DNA of 64,000 nt, from the NCBI GenBank assembly GCA_045805805.1, contig JBJMKO010000047.1:34878-98877 (forward strand), given 5' to 3'. The DNA is from VRUE01 sp045805805 (GTDB taxonomy: Bacteria; Actinomycetota; Thermoleophilia; Solirubrobacterales; 70-9). The notes under the pieces were generated by a model. It was not told where the DNA came from. It saw nothing but the letters and a program-made list of their open reading frames with translations, and searched no databases. Positions 42,190 through 50,540 of the stretch are shown piece after piece; the first letter of the stretch is position 1; each line of letters begins with the position of its first letter. The position numbers and the translations under genes were made by a program.

Positions 42190-42234
42190 CGCGCCTGACA
42201 GGATTCGAACCTGTGACCTTCGGTTTCGTAGACC
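42190..42234. other. Attachment site attR within tRNA-Arg
   Basis: 45 bases identical to 36147-36191. The island restores an intact tRNA because the tRNA's own 3' end is retained here. Confidence 0.9.
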
Positions 42235-42263
42235 GACGCTCTATCCAACTGAGCTACAGGCGC
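42190..42263 (-). tRNA. tRNA-Arg (anticodon ACG)
   Basis: Read on the minus strand, the acceptor stem GCGCCTG pairs with CAGGCGC. The D-arm (GCTCAGTTGGATAGAGC), anticodon loop CTACGAA with anticodon ACG, variable loop and T-arm GTTCGAATC are complete; the discriminator is G. Its 3' half is the integration target of the island. Confidence 0.97.
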
Positions 42264-42314
42264 GGGGTGCCGGGGCGAGCCCGGAGGGGCGATTCTAGGG
42301 ACTTGGCGGATTCG

Positions 42315-42785
42315 TTAGGCCGCTTCGGGCTCGGCGGGCTGGTTCAGCCGGACGTGCCATTGGACTGTGGCTGTTGCTACGCGCTGGCCGGAGGCGTCGG
42401 TCAGCTCTATCTCGCAGGGGAAGACGACCTTGCCCTCGGCGTCGAGGGTGGATAGGGCCTCGGCGGCCGGGATGCCCAGCTTGGCCCTGGCCTCGATCGG
42501 GCCCTTGGCGATCTTTTCGTAGGAGATCTCGGCGTTGCGGGCGAGCGGGGTGACATCGCCCAGCCGCTCGGCGAAGGCGCCGACGAAGGCTGCTCCCGAT
42601 GCCGTCTCGGCAACCGTGAAGAGGGCGCCGGCGTGCTGGGAGCCGACGTGGTTGGTCAGCTCGTGGCGCTCGGGCAGGACCACCGTCGCCTCGCCCTCGG
42701 CGATGCTGGCGATCTCCAGGCCCAGGTGGCCGGCGAAGGGGACGGCCTGGGTCATGCCCTGGGCGATCAGGTCGAAGTCGGCCAT
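42315..42785 (-). CDS. Hotdog-fold thioesterase-like protein (DUF4442/PaaI type)
   Basis: A 156-aa protein with a hotdog pattern: LGLEIASIAEGEATVVLPERHELTNHVGSQHAGALFTVAETASGAAF, where the NHVGSQHAG stretch is the catalytic helix region, then VTPLARNAEISYEKIAKGPIEARAKL. It probably hydrolyses acyl-CoA or binds acyl groups. Downstream of the enoyl-CoA hydratase gene on the same strand, separated by a family B palindrome. Confidence 0.85.
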   Translation of the reverse strand: MADFDLIAQGMTQAVPFAGHLGLEIASIAEGEATVVLPERHELTNHVGSQHAGALFTVAETASGAAFVGAFAERLGDVTPLARNAEISYEKIAKGPIEARAKLGIPAAEALSTLDAEGKVVFPCEIELTDASGQRVATATVQWHVRLNQPAEPEAA

Positions 42786-42802
42786 CGCCGCACCTTATTC
42801 CG

Positions 42803-42849
42803 TTCCGGTGCGCTTTATCCCCGTATGAGGTGGAAAAGGCGCACCGGAA
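42803..42849. repeat. Palindromic repeat, family B, copy 2
   Basis: TTCCGGTGCGC (42803-42813) pairs with GCGCACCGGAA (42839-42849), extended by imperfect pairing of TTTATCC with GGAAAA and a loop near CCGTATGAG. It shares the arm CCGGTGCGCTTTAT with 23395-23437. It lies just after the enoyl-CoA hydratase stop (42853) and may terminate it. Confidence 0.7.
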
Positions 42850-42852
42850 GGC

Positions 42853-43632
42853 TCAGCGGCCCTCGAATGTCGCGTGGCCGGGCCCACCGTGCTCGAGGAA
42901 GGTCTTGACCGCGCGCTGCAGGTCCTCGGTCGCGAACAGCTCCCCCGCCTCGGTGCGGATCGCCTCGTCGGCAGCCGGGATGCCGCCCTCGCGGAAGCGA
43001 CGCAGGACGTGCTTGGTCATTGCGTGCGCTTTGGTCGGCCCGGCCGCCAGCTCGGTGGCGAAGGCGCGGGCTCGCTGGTCGAAGCCCTCGTCCTCGAAGA
43101 CGCGGTTGACGACGTTCCAGCGCTCCATCTCCTCGGCCCCGAACAGCTCGCCGGTGATCACCAGCTCCCGCGCACGGCCGCTGCCGGCGCGCTCGGCAAG
43201 GCGCTGCGTGCCGCCCATCGACGGGGTCAGGCCGACCACTTTCTCGACCAGGCCGAACTTGGCCGAGCGAGCGGCGAGGATCAGGTCGCAGCCGAGCGCG
43301 AGCTCGAAGGCCGCGGTCAGGGTCAGCGCGTGGGCGGCGAAGACGACTGGCAGCGGCAGCCGTTCGACCCGCTCGACGGCGCCGATCAGCTCGTCCCAGA
43401 GCCCGCTCGCCCGCTCCGGCGTCAGCCCCTCGAACTCGGCGACGTTGACGCCGCCGGAGACGGCACGCCCCTCGGCACGGATCAGCAGCGCCCGCGGCAG
43501 GTCGGCCTCGACCTCGGCGATCGTCGCTTGGAGTGCCTCGAACATCGCCCGGTCGAAGAGGTTGAGCGGGGGGCTGTCGAGGGTCGCTACCGCCAGGCCC
43601 CTGTCGCGTTCGAGTCGAATCGCTGCTGCCAC
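42853..43632 (-). CDS. Enoyl-CoA hydratase/isomerase family protein
   Basis: A 259-aa crotonase-fold protein. The pattern VATLDSPPLNLFDRAMFEALQATI, RAEGRAVSGGVNVAEFEG (oxyanion hole), and FELALGCDLILAARSAKFGLVEKVVGLTPSMGGTQRL is typical of the superfamily. One catalytic Glu position is replaced by Val/Lys-rich residues, so the reaction may differ from simple hydration. GTG start at 43632, 20 bases after the pyruvate kinase stop. Confidence 0.88.
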   Translation of the reverse strand: MAAAIRLERDRGLAVATLDSPPLNLFDRAMFEALQATIAEVEADLPRALLIRAEGRAVSGGVNVAEFEGLTPERASGLWDELIGAVERVERLPLPVVFAAHALTLTAAFELALGCDLILAARSAKFGLVEKVVGLTPSMGGTQRLAERAGSGRARELVITGELFGAEEMERWNVVNRVFEDEGFDQRARAFATELAAGPTKAHAMTKHVLRRFREGGIPAADEAIRTEAGELFATEDLQRAVKTFLEHGGPGHATFEGR

Positions 43633-43652
43633 GGCGGAAACCCTACTGCGCC

Positions 43653-45068
43653 TCAGGGCACCCGATGCACCTCGAAGAGATTGGTGCCCAGCTCCTGATC
43701 TGGCAGCCCCGCCGTGATCGCGATCAGGTCGCCTGAGGCAGCGATGCCGTGCTCGCCCGCGAGCCTGGCGCAGTCGTGGAGCAGGCCGCGCACGTCCTCC
43801 TCGTGCTCGCTCAGAACCGCGGTCACGCCGAAGAGCAGGCCGAGGCGGCGCACGGTCTCGATTCGTGGCGAGACCGCCAGCACCGGGACCTTGGGACGGT
43901 GGGCGGAGACCAGGCGCGCCGTGCGGCCGCTCGTCGTCGGCACCACCAGCGCCGCCAGGCCGAGGCGATAGACCGCGCCGACGGCCCCCTGGGCGACGGA
44001 GTCGGCGACCTCCTGGGTCGCCTGGTCGGTGCGGCCGAAGAGCCACTCGCCGTAGGGCAGGTCGGGCTCGGTGGCACGAGCGATCCGGTCCATCACCCGC
44101 ACCGCCTCGACCGGGTGCTGGCCGACCGCGGTCTCCTCGGAGAGCATCACCGCATCGGTGCCGTCATAGATCGCGTTGGCGACGTCGGTCACCTCGGCCC
44201 GCGTCGGCCGGCGCGCGGTCACCATCGAGGCCAGCATCTGCGTCGCCGTGATCACCGGCTTGGAGCGCTTGCCGGCGGCGCGGATCAGGCGCTTCTGGAC
44301 CACCGGCACCTCGGCCAGCGGCAGCTCGATCCCGAGGTCTCCGCGGGCGACCATGATCCCCCCTGTCGCCACCGCGACGATCTCCTCGGCGTTCTTCGCC
44401 GCCTGCTGCTTCTCGATCTTGGCGATCAGGGGGATGTCGGCGCCGAACCCGTGCAGCCGCTCGCTCACCGGCTCGAGGTCGGCCGCGCTGGAGACGAAGG
44501 AGACGGCAAGCAGGTCGACGTCGTGCTCGACGGCGAACTCGACCCAGCCAAGGTCGCCGTCGGTGGCCGCGGGCGTGCTGATGCCCGGGACGTTCATCCC
44601 CTTGTGCGAGGAAAGCGTGCCGCCGACCTCGACCTCGCAGTCGACACCGCCGTCATCGGGCCCGCACACGCGCAGCCGGATCGAGCCGTCGGCCAGGTAG
44701 ACCGGTTCGTTCTCGTGCAGCGAGGTGACCCCTGGCCAGGCGACCGGGATTGTCTCGCGGTCGCCTTCGACCTCCTCTGGAGTCAGCTTCACGTGCATGC
44801 CTGTCTCCAGCTCGGCGACGTCGCCGCGCAGCTCGCCGATCCGCAGCTTCGGGCCGGGCAGGTCGCCGAGCACAGCCACCTCGCGCCCGGCCCGCTCGGC
44901 AGCGGCGCGAATCGATTCGATCGTCTGCGCATGCCGGTCGCGATCGGTGTGGGAGAAGTTGAGGCGCAGGACGTCGGCGCCGGCCTCGATCAGGCGAGCC
45001 AGGACGTCGGGCTCCCAGCTTGCGGGACCGACCGTCGCGATGATCTTGGTGCGCCTTTCGCGCTGCAT
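43653..45068 (-). CDS. pyk: Pyruvate kinase
   Basis: Last step of glycolysis, phosphoenolpyruvate plus ADP to pyruvate plus ATP. The 471-aa protein has TKIIATVGPASWEPDVLARLIEAGADVLRLNFSH, the active-site Lys region LIAKIEKQQA, and VMLSEETAVGQHPVEAVRVM. Normal length, ATG start. It lies between tRNA-Ser and the enoyl-CoA hydratase gene. Confidence 0.96.
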   Translation of the reverse strand: MQRERRTKIIATVGPASWEPDVLARLIEAGADVLRLNFSHTDRDRHAQTIESIRAAAERAGREVAVLGDLPGPKLRIGELRGDVAELETGMHVKLTPEEVEGDRETIPVAWPGVTSLHENEPVYLADGSIRLRVCGPDDGGVDCEVEVGGTLSSHKGMNVPGISTPAATDGDLGWVEFAVEHDVDLLAVSFVSSAADLEPVSERLHGFGADIPLIAKIEKQQAAKNAEEIVAVATGGIMVARGDLGIELPLAEVPVVQKRLIRAAGKRSKPVITATQMLASMVTARRPTRAEVTDVANAIYDGTDAVMLSEETAVGQHPVEAVRVMDRIARATEPDLPYGEWLFGRTDQATQEVADSVAQGAVGAVYRLGLAALVVPTTSGRTARLVSAHRPKVPVLAVSPRIETVRRLGLLFGVTAVLSEHEEDVRGLLHDCARLAGEHGIAASGDLIAITAGLPDQELGTNLFEVHRVP

Positions 45069-45145
45069 GCGTACTGACTGTAGAGTGACCGTGTCACGGC
45101 CGGATGTCTCGTGACATCTGTCTCCGATGTCCCAGGCAACAGGAA

Positions 45146-45234
45146 CGGAGAGGGAGGGATTCGAACCCTCGAGAGAGCTTGCGCCCCCTACTCGCTTAGC
45201 AGGCGAGTGCCTTCAGCCACTCGGCCACCTCTCC
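45146..45234 (-). tRNA. tRNA-Ser (anticodon GCT)
   Basis: On the minus strand the acceptor GGAGAGG pairs with CCTCTCC, the anticodon loop is CTGCTAA (anticodon GCT), and a long variable arm typical of class II serine tRNAs and the T-loop GTTCGAATC are present. Discriminator G. Reads AGC/AGT codons. Confidence 0.97.
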
Positions 45235-45285
45235 GGGAAACTGGGCCGATTGTAAGAGTTAACCGGGGGCGGCGCGGCTAGTCTC

Positions 45286-46494
45286 GTGGTCGTGTCCGGC
45301 CGCTCGCACGCTCAGCTCGAGCAGATCTTCGAGGACGTCGAGGCGCCGTTCGCCTTCGTCGACCTCGACGCGATGTGGTCCAACGCGGAGGAGATGTTGG
45401 GACGGGCCGGCGATAAGCCGATTCGGGTGGCGAGCAAGTCGGTGCGCTGCCGGGCGTTGCTGGAGCGGATCCTGCGCCGCGACGAGCGCTTCGCCGGGCT
45501 GATGACGTTCACGCTTCCGGAGACGCTCTGGCTCGCCGGGCACGGCTTCGAGAACCTGCTGCTCGCCTACCCCACCGCCGATACGGCCGCGCTGGGCGAG
45601 CTGGCCCTGCGCTCGGTCGCCAATCCGGCCGGGGCACCGATCGTGATGGTCGACTGCGTCGAGCACCTGGAGGCGATCGAGTCGGTCCTGGGCGCCGGGG
45701 CGGCGCCGGTGCGGGCCTGCATCGACCTCGACGCCGGCTGGTGGACGCTGGGCGGGCGGATCAAGGCCGGGCCGAAGCGCTCGCCGGTGCACACGGTCGA
45801 GCAGGCGGTCGCGCTGGCCCGGGAGATCGAGCGGCGGCCGAAGGTCGAGCTGGCGGCCCTGATGTCCTACGAGGGCCAGATCGCCGGCGTCGGCGACCGG
45901 CCTCCCGGGCGGCGCCTGCGCGGAGCCGCGATCCGCACGATGCAGCGCCGCTCCGCCGCCGAGCTGGCCAAGCGCCGCGGCGCCGTCGTCGCCGCGATCC
46001 GCGAGTTCGCCGAGCTGCCGATCGTCAACGGCGGCGGCACCGGCAGCCTGGAGCTGACCGGCGCCGAGGACGCGGTCACCGAGGTCGCCGCCGGCTCGGG
46101 TTTCTACGCCCCCGCCCTCTTCGATCACTACAGCCGCTTCTCGCTGACGCCGGCCGCCGGCTTCGCCCTGCCGATCGTGCGCAAGCCCTCTTCGATCGTC
46201 GCGACCGCCCTGGGCGGCGGCTACCTCGCCTCGGGCAGCGGAGACGCGGCGCGGCTCCCGTCGCCCTGGCTCCCAGCGGGCCTTTGCCTCGACCCCGAGG
46301 AGGGCGCGGGCGAGATACAGACCCCCCTCAGCGGCCCACCGGCTCGCGACCTGCAGATCGGCGACCGCGTCTACATGCGCCACGCCAAGGCGGGCGAGCT
46401 CTGCGAGCGCTTCGAGTCCCTCCACCTGATCGAAGGCGAAGAGATCGTTGACGTCGTGCCCACCTACCGAGGCGAGGGCCAAACGTTCCTGTAG
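45286..46494 (+). CDS. Alanine racemase-fold amino acid deaminase/aldolase-like protein
   Basis: A 402-aa PLP enzyme with the N-terminal alanine racemase fold of D-serine dehydratase/D-threonine aldolase relatives. The PLP lysine lies in IRVASKSVRCRALLERIL, and the phosphate-binding region in NGGGTGSLE. RVYMRHAKAGELCERF near the C-terminus carries metal-ligand-like His and Cys residues (as in the zinc site of D-serine dehydratase). GTG start. It is convergent with the lactone oxidase gene; the pair resembles the adjacent mycobacterial genes Rv1769 and Rv1771, as far as I recall. Confidence 0.82.
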   Translation: MVVSGRSHAQLEQIFEDVEAPFAFVDLDAMWSNAEEMLGRAGDKPIRVASKSVRCRALLERILRRDERFAGLMTFTLPETLWLAGHGFENLLLAYPTADTAALGELALRSVANPAGAPIVMVDCVEHLEAIESVLGAGAAPVRACIDLDAGWWTLGGRIKAGPKRSPVHTVEQAVALAREIERRPKVELAALMSYEGQIAGVGDRPPGRRLRGAAIRTMQRRSAAELAKRRGAVVAAIREFAELPIVNGGGTGSLELTGAEDAVTEVAAGSGFYAPALFDHYSRFSLTPAAGFALPIVRKPSSIVATALGGGYLASGSGDAARLPSPWLPAGLCLDPEEGAGEIQTPLSGPPARDLQIGDRVYMRHAKAGELCERFESLHLIEGEEIVDVVPTYRGEGQTFL

Positions 46495-46497
46495 GCG

Positions 46498-46546
46498 GAC
46501 GAAACGCACATTTCCCATGTCAGAGATGGAAAATGTGCGTTTCGTC
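46498..46546. repeat. Long palindrome exactly filling a convergent gap
   Basis: GACGAAACGCACATTT (46498-46513) pairs perfectly with 46531-46546, extended inside by CCAT/ATGG. It fills the 53 bases between the convergent stops at 46494 and 46548, so a bidirectional terminator role is likely. Its AT-rich centre resembles the other palindromes. Confidence 0.75.
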
Positions 46547-46547
46547 G

Positions 46548-47876
46548 TCAGGAACCGAAGACTTGCTCGGCGTACTCGTTGGTGAAGGTGCGGCCGAGGT
46601 CCAGCTCGTCCCTCGCCGCCTGGAAGTCGGCCCAGCGGGGGTAGCGCCCGGCCAGCGTCGCCGCCGTCTGGAAGTGACGCTTGCCCCAGTGGGGGCGGCC
46701 GCCGTAGGAGTCCATGATCGCCTCGACGGCCTCGAAGTAGGGGCGCCACTCCATGCCGCGATACTGGTGCACAGCGATGTAGGCGGTGTCGCGTTCATGC
46801 GAGGGACTGAGCAGCGCGTCGTCGGCGGCGGTCACCCGCATCTCGATCGGGAAGAAGACCGGGTAGCGGTTGGAGCGCACCCATTCGATTACCCGCCGCG
46901 CCGCCTCGGGGCCATGCTCGCGAGGCACGCCGTACTCCATCTCGGTGAAACGGACGCGGCGCTCGTTGGCGAAGATCAGGTCGCTGCGGTCGATCGCCTT
47001 GCTGCCCGAGGCGAGCCAGGCGGCCAGGCGCGAGAGCATGGGTATCGCCCGCGGGAGGGCCTTGCCGGCGGCCGAGATCGCCTCCAGCGCCCAGTTCTCC
47101 AGCACGATGTCGTTGAGGAAGGCGGCGGCCCGGCCGCGCGGGCGCGACGGCTCCTCGGTGCGGTTGCGCTCCAGCACCAGGGCCGAGTCGGCGTAGGGGA
47201 AGGTGAAGAGCTCGAAGTGGTCGTTGGCGTCGGCGCGCTCCTGGAATGCGTCGAAGACCTCCTCGCGCGGGCAGGGCGTGTCGACGCGGTGCAGGGTGAA
47301 GGCCGGGACGCAGCGCAGGGTCACGGCGGAGATCGCCCCGAGAGAGCCAACCGCGACCCGGGCCGCGCGCAGGAGGTCGGGCTCGCCGACGGCGCTCAGC
47401 TCCCGCACCGTCCCGTCGGCGAGAACCAGCTCCAGCCCCTCGACCTGGGAGGAGATGTTGCGCAGCTTCGCCCCGGTGCCATGGGTGCCGGTCGAGATCG
47501 CTCCGGCGATCGTCTGGCGGTCGATGTCGCCGAGGTTCTCCATCGCCAGGCCGAGCCGGTGCAGCGCCTCGTTGAGCTCGGCGAGGATGGTGCCCGACCC
47601 GACCCTGACGAGGCCCGTGTCGCGGTCCGCATCGATCACGCCGCTGAGCGAGCCGGTGTCGACCATCGTGCCGGCCGTCAGCGCCGCCTCGGTGAAAGAG
47701 TGGCCGCTGCCGACGAGGCCGACCTTGCGGCCGGCCGCAGTCGCCACGCCGATCACCTCAGCCAACTCGTCGCGGCTGCTCGGCCGGACCAGCTCCGCGG
47801 GGGTGCACGACTGATCCCCGGCCCAATTACGCCAGGTTCCGCCCGACAGCCTTCGCTCGGCTCTCCCGGAAACCAT
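46548..47876 (-). CDS. FAD-linked D-arabinono-/L-gulono-1,4-lactone oxidase family protein
   Basis: A 442-aa flavoprotein with the VAO/PCMH fold. The N-terminal FAD-binding domain has the covalent-flavin motif VGSGHSFTEAA, and ISTGTHGTGAKLRNISSQV binds the diphosphate. The C-terminal ALO domain ends with HWGKRHFQTAATLAGRYPRW, the HWxK signature of aldonolactone oxidases. Probable oxidation of an aldono-lactone. ATG start. Confidence 0.88.
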   Translation of the reverse strand: MVSGRAERRLSGGTWRNWAGDQSCTPAELVRPSSRDELAEVIGVATAAGRKVGLVGSGHSFTEAALTAGTMVDTGSLSGVIDADRDTGLVRVGSGTILAELNEALHRLGLAMENLGDIDRQTIAGAISTGTHGTGAKLRNISSQVEGLELVLADGTVRELSAVGEPDLLRAARVAVGSLGAISAVTLRCVPAFTLHRVDTPCPREEVFDAFQERADANDHFELFTFPYADSALVLERNRTEEPSRPRGRAAAFLNDIVLENWALEAISAAGKALPRAIPMLSRLAAWLASGSKAIDRSDLIFANERRVRFTEMEYGVPREHGPEAARRVIEWVRSNRYPVFFPIEMRVTAADDALLSPSHERDTAYIAVHQYRGMEWRPYFEAVEAIMDSYGGRPHWGKRHFQTAATLAGRYPRWADFQAARDELDLGRTFTNEYAEQVFGS

Positions 47877-47900
47877 GGACCGAGGAGACTATTCCCCGAC

Positions 47901-49067
47901 TCAGGGCGTGGGAACGGCAGCCGGGGAGAGAGAGCGGAACGAGTAGGCGGCGGTGCCGAAAAGCAGCGCGGCGATCGCGATGCCCGGGGCCGCATTGCCG
48001 GCGGCGCCGGCTGCGCCTCCGCCGGCCAGTCCACCGACCACCTGTCCCGCTGCCCACGCCATGTTGGAGAGGCCGGCCGAGAACCCCTGGTGCAGGCGAC
48101 TCGACTCGGCGGCCTCGGAAAGCATGGTCAGCGCCGGCGTGAAGCAGATCCCCCCTCCCAGCGAGGTGAGCATCACCCCTGCCATCACCACCCCCATGGT
48201 GGCCCCTATCGCAACGGCGACCATCGCGGCGGCGCAGATGCTGAGCCCGGCGACGTAGGGCCTGCGTCGTCCAGCCCGGTCCGAATAGCCACCCACTATC
48301 GGGGCCAGCACCGCCTCCAGGGCCGCCCCGGCGATGAATCCGCCGGCGATCAGCGCGTGGCCGCCGCCGAGGCCGGCGATCTGCAGCGGCGCCAATACCT
48401 CGACCGCCCCGAACATCAGCGACGGGACGGCGACGAACGTGGTCCCCAACAGGATCGGGCGGCTCAAGATCGTCTCGGCGACCACCCGCAGGTCCTGTGA
48501 CTCGGGAGCCTCGCCTTCGGGCAGGCGAGCGGCGAGGAAGACGAGCACCAACGCCACCCCGAGCACGCCACTGAAGACCACCTCGGTGCCGACCTCGGCC
48601 GCCAGGGCTCCCACAGCTGGGCCGAGCAGGGCGCCGGCGACCGCCGTGCCCAGGGCGGTGCCGATCACCGCCCCGCGGCGCTCGGGCGCCGCCGCCGTGA
48701 TCAGCCAGGTCAGCGCACCAGCCCAGATCAGTGCGCCGGAGGCTCCCTGGGCAAACCGGGCAGCGTCGAGCAGGAGGAACCGATCGGCGAAGCCGAAGAC
48801 GACGCTGGAGCAGCCGAGCAGCAGCAGTCCGGCGATGACCGTGCGACGCGGCCCGATGCGGGCGGCCAGCAGGCCGGCCGGCAGCGAGAAGACCAGCGTC
48901 CCGGCCGCGTAGGAGGCAGAGAGGACCCCGGCCTCCGCCTTGCTCAATCCGAGCGAGGAGACGTAGCCCGGCAGCAGCGGAGCGATCGCCGAGAAGAAGG
49001 CGACGTCGAAGAAGACCATCGCCGATGCGAGAACGATCAAACGACGCATTGCAGACAATACAATCAT
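47901..49067 (-). CDS. MFS transporter (12-helix)
   Basis: A 388-aa membrane protein with 12 predicted helices. The motif-A-like loop ARIGPRRTVIAGL follows helix 2, GASGALIWAGALTWLITAAAPERRGAVIG is helix 4-5, and the second half repeats the pattern (GYSDRAGRRRPYVAG). Substrate unknown; it probably exports a small molecule. It reads away from tRNA-Ser(UGA), 58 bases upstream of it. Confidence 0.85.
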   Translation of the reverse strand: MIVLSAMRRLIVLASAMVFFDVAFFSAIAPLLPGYVSSLGLSKAEAGVLSASYAAGTLVFSLPAGLLAARIGPRRTVIAGLLLLGCSSVVFGFADRFLLLDAARFAQGASGALIWAGALTWLITAAAPERRGAVIGTALGTAVAGALLGPAVGALAAEVGTEVVFSGVLGVALVLVFLAARLPEGEAPESQDLRVVAETILSRPILLGTTFVAVPSLMFGAVEVLAPLQIAGLGGGHALIAGGFIAGAALEAVLAPIVGGYSDRAGRRRPYVAGLSICAAAMVAVAIGATMGVVMAGVMLTSLGGGICFTPALTMLSEAAESSRLHQGFSAGLSNMAWAAGQVVGGLAGGGAAGAAGNAAPGIAIAALLFGTAAYSFRSLSPAAVPTP

Positions 49068-49125
49068 CTAGAGCAACGGCCGTCATACGCCTCGGCGTCT
49101 AGCATCGACGAAACGTCTACTCCCC

Positions 49126-49214
49126 GGAGGGGTGGCAGAGCGGTTGAATGCACCGGTCTTGAAAACCGGCAGGCGTCTAACGGCGTCTCGAGGGTTCGAA
49201 TCCCTCCCCCTCCG
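49126..49214 (+). tRNA. tRNA-Ser (anticodon TGA)
   Basis: Acceptor GGAGGGG pairs with CCCCTCC; the anticodon stem CCGGT/ACCGG holds the loop CTTGAAA (anticodon TGA). A long variable arm and the T-loop GTTCGAATC are present; discriminator G. No 3' duplicate was found nearby, so there is no sign of an island at this tRNA. Confidence 0.97.
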
Positions 49215-49302
49215 CTATAGAAGCCGGAACGATCCGAACAGCGCTTGGTTTCAGCCGGCAGATCAAATCGGCTTTCGACCTGGAGGAGCCTTCGAGCTCA
49301 TC

Positions 49303-49548
49303 CTAGTCGTCGGCCCCAGGGAGAAGACGGGCGTCTCTTAGAACGCGAACGTGGTAGTCCACGACAGCAGCCGTGGCGTCCTTGACGTCCAGATCGCGGA
49401 GCAGGGCAAGCGCCGCGAACGACCGTCCTTCGTCTACTTCGTGTAGAGCAAGAATCTTGCCCCGAATGGGGTGACTGCGCACATACGCCTCACGATCCAT
49501 TGCCCTCTTGCCCTTGTCGTTGTACATGTCGTCCCCTTGCATAGACAC
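49303..49548 (-). CDS. Small winged-helix DNA-binding protein
   Basis: An 81-aa protein with an ArsR/MarR-like half-domain: SHPIRGKILALHEVDEGRSFAALALLRDLDVKDATAAVVDYHVRVLRDARLL, where the YHVRVLRDARLL stretch fits a recognition helix plus wing start. The N-terminus (MSMQGDDMYNDKGKRAMDR) is charged. One of the three 12-bp palindromes (49662-49673) lies 114 bases upstream, so it may belong to the ThiF-locus regulon. Confidence 0.7.
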   Translation of the reverse strand: MSMQGDDMYNDKGKRAMDREAYVRSHPIRGKILALHEVDEGRSFAALALLRDLDVKDATAAVVDYHVRVLRDARLLPGADD

Positions 49549-49661
49549 CGGCCGCGGGTACTGGAACGTGGGGCCCCCGTGGGGACGCTCAGTCTCAGCA
49601 GATTAATAGAGGCTTACACATGCACACGGGAAAAACGTCCACATTTTTCGAACGTGTCATA

Positions 49662-49673
49662 TCGACCAGTCGA
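49662..49673. promoter_or_regulatory. 12-bp operator palindrome, copy 1 of 3
   Basis: TCGACCAGTCGA, 5-bp arms around CA. It lies in the gap 49549-49690 upstream of the small winged-helix gene and just beyond the stop of the 200-aa regulator. Identical copies are at 50415 and 50610; the rest of the gap has no gene. Confidence 0.7.
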
Positions 49674-49690
49674 TCGACTTCGACGGTGGA

Positions 49691-50293
49691 CTAATTGACG
49701 AGATTCGTTCCTGGGGGCAGCTCGAAGCAAAACAGCCCCACTCTCACATTGGTGAGGTTGCTTTCGTCGTCGGTCTCGCGGGCTCGTTCGACGCTTTCGA
49801 TTTCGACCTCGCGAACAGCCTCCTGGGCGTTGTCGAGAATTTCGTTGAGCCTGATCCAGCCCTGCTCGTCTATCCGAGCTAGGGATCGGGTGTTGTGCGA
49901 CTCGACGCGGGCTTGGAGCGTTCCGGCTCGCCAAGCGACCGTGACATCCCGCAACAGCAATTGATAAGTCCAGAGCACAAGCCGTTCCCGGTCCTCCTGG
50001 CTCAGCTCGTCCCATTCCTCGTTGTCCAGTATCGGCCGCATCACAGCTCGATAGATGGTCGTTTTCTGCCCCCGCCTCATCTCCGTACCGATCGGCTCGA
50101 CCAAGCCCATTTTCTCCAGCTCCCCAACGTCATAGTCCGCCTTGTTGAGCCTGATGCCGAACTCTCTGGCAATGTCGCTCTTCGAAGCCGGGCCTTCGAC
50201 CAGGGCAACCAGGGCTGCAAGCTGCCCCGAATTATGGAGCAAGCGAAAGAGCTGCTCGTCAATACGAACCTCCGGCATCACTGTTTTTGCCAC
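49691..50293 (-). CDS. ArsR/MarR-like winged-helix regulator of the ThiF locus
   Basis: A 200-aa regulator. The HTH (about 20-65) includes QLAALVALVEGPASKSDIAREFGIRLNKADYDVGELEKMGLVEPIGTE. The C-terminal 100 residues are helical (RLVLWTYQLLLRDVTVAWRAGTLQARVESHNTRSLARIDEQGWIRLNEILDNAQEAVREVE) and are shared in layout with the 222-aa protein at 57976-58644. Divergent from the peptide, methyltransferase and ThiF genes, it probably binds the 12-bp palindrome between them. Confidence 0.8.
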   Translation of the reverse strand: MAKTVMPEVRIDEQLFRLLHNSGQLAALVALVEGPASKSDIAREFGIRLNKADYDVGELEKMGLVEPIGTEMRRGQKTTIYRAVMRPILDNEEWDELSQEDRERLVLWTYQLLLRDVTVAWRAGTLQARVESHNTRSLARIDEQGWIRLNEILDNAQEAVREVEIESVERARETDDESNLTNVRVGLFCFELPPGTNLVN

Positions 50294-50414
50294 AGCCCTT
50301 CTCTCCTCTCTCGGGTCGGTTGAGCGCGCGGGACCTTAGCCCGATTCTCAATAAGACGCAATGAGTATTTGGGATAGCTCTGTCTATCCGCACGCGGTGA
50401 CTTACCGATCTTGA

Positions 50415-50426
50415 TCGACCAGTCGA
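50415..50426. promoter_or_regulatory. 12-bp operator palindrome, copy 2 of 3
   Basis: TCGACCAGTCGA (in GATCGACCAGTCGA) in the divergent gap between the regulator start (50293) and the short peptide ORF (50474). TAATTAC 15 bases downstream could be a -10 box for the rightward transcript. Confidence 0.75.
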
Positions 50427-50473
50427 CTACCCTCGGCAGCTAATTACAACGCTAGCGAGAGGGGGTGATTTAC

Positions 50474-50530
50474 GTGCTCGAAAAGGTCGAGGCCGTTGTC
50501 CCGGCAATCTCTACGTGGAAGCCCGCTTAA
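50474..50530 (+). CDS. 18-residue peptide ORF, candidate RiPP precursor or leader peptide
   Basis: GTG start preceded, at ideal spacing, by AGGGGGTGAT, an almost perfect ribosome binding site. It encodes MLEKVEAVVPAISTWKPA and ends in TAA; a GTG three codons upstream would add three residues. The peptide is followed by a strong hairpin and then the methyltransferase and ThiF genes. In RiPP loci such peptides are substrates of ThiF-type enzymes; the Trp-Lys-Pro-Ala end is noteworthy. Alternatively it is a regulatory leader peptide acting with the hairpin. Detection rests on signals, not homology. Confidence 0.6.
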   Translation: MLEKVEAVVPAISTWKPA

Positions 50531-50540
50531 CGGGATTTCG

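Larger units (their letters stand above)
36147..42263. mobile_element. Genomic island integrated in tRNA-Arg(ACG)
   Basis: A 45-bp direct repeat at 36147-36191 and 42190-42234 marks the ends. The right copy is the 3' half of an intact tRNA-Arg gene, and the left copy is the displaced remnant. A tyrosine integrase lies next to the intact tRNA and reads away from it. Cargo: a zinc-ribbon/HEPN-like protein, a RES-Xre toxin-antitoxin pair and an unrecognised 414-aa protein. Island proteins are less Arg/Ala-rich than neighbours. Because the integrase is frameshifted, the island is probably fixed. Confidence 0.85.

Noticed and set aside
42063..42248. Integrase N-terminus extending through tRNA-Arg
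   Set aside because: The frame is open only because the tRNA lacks stops in that frame; the protein pattern begins near the GTG at 42062.
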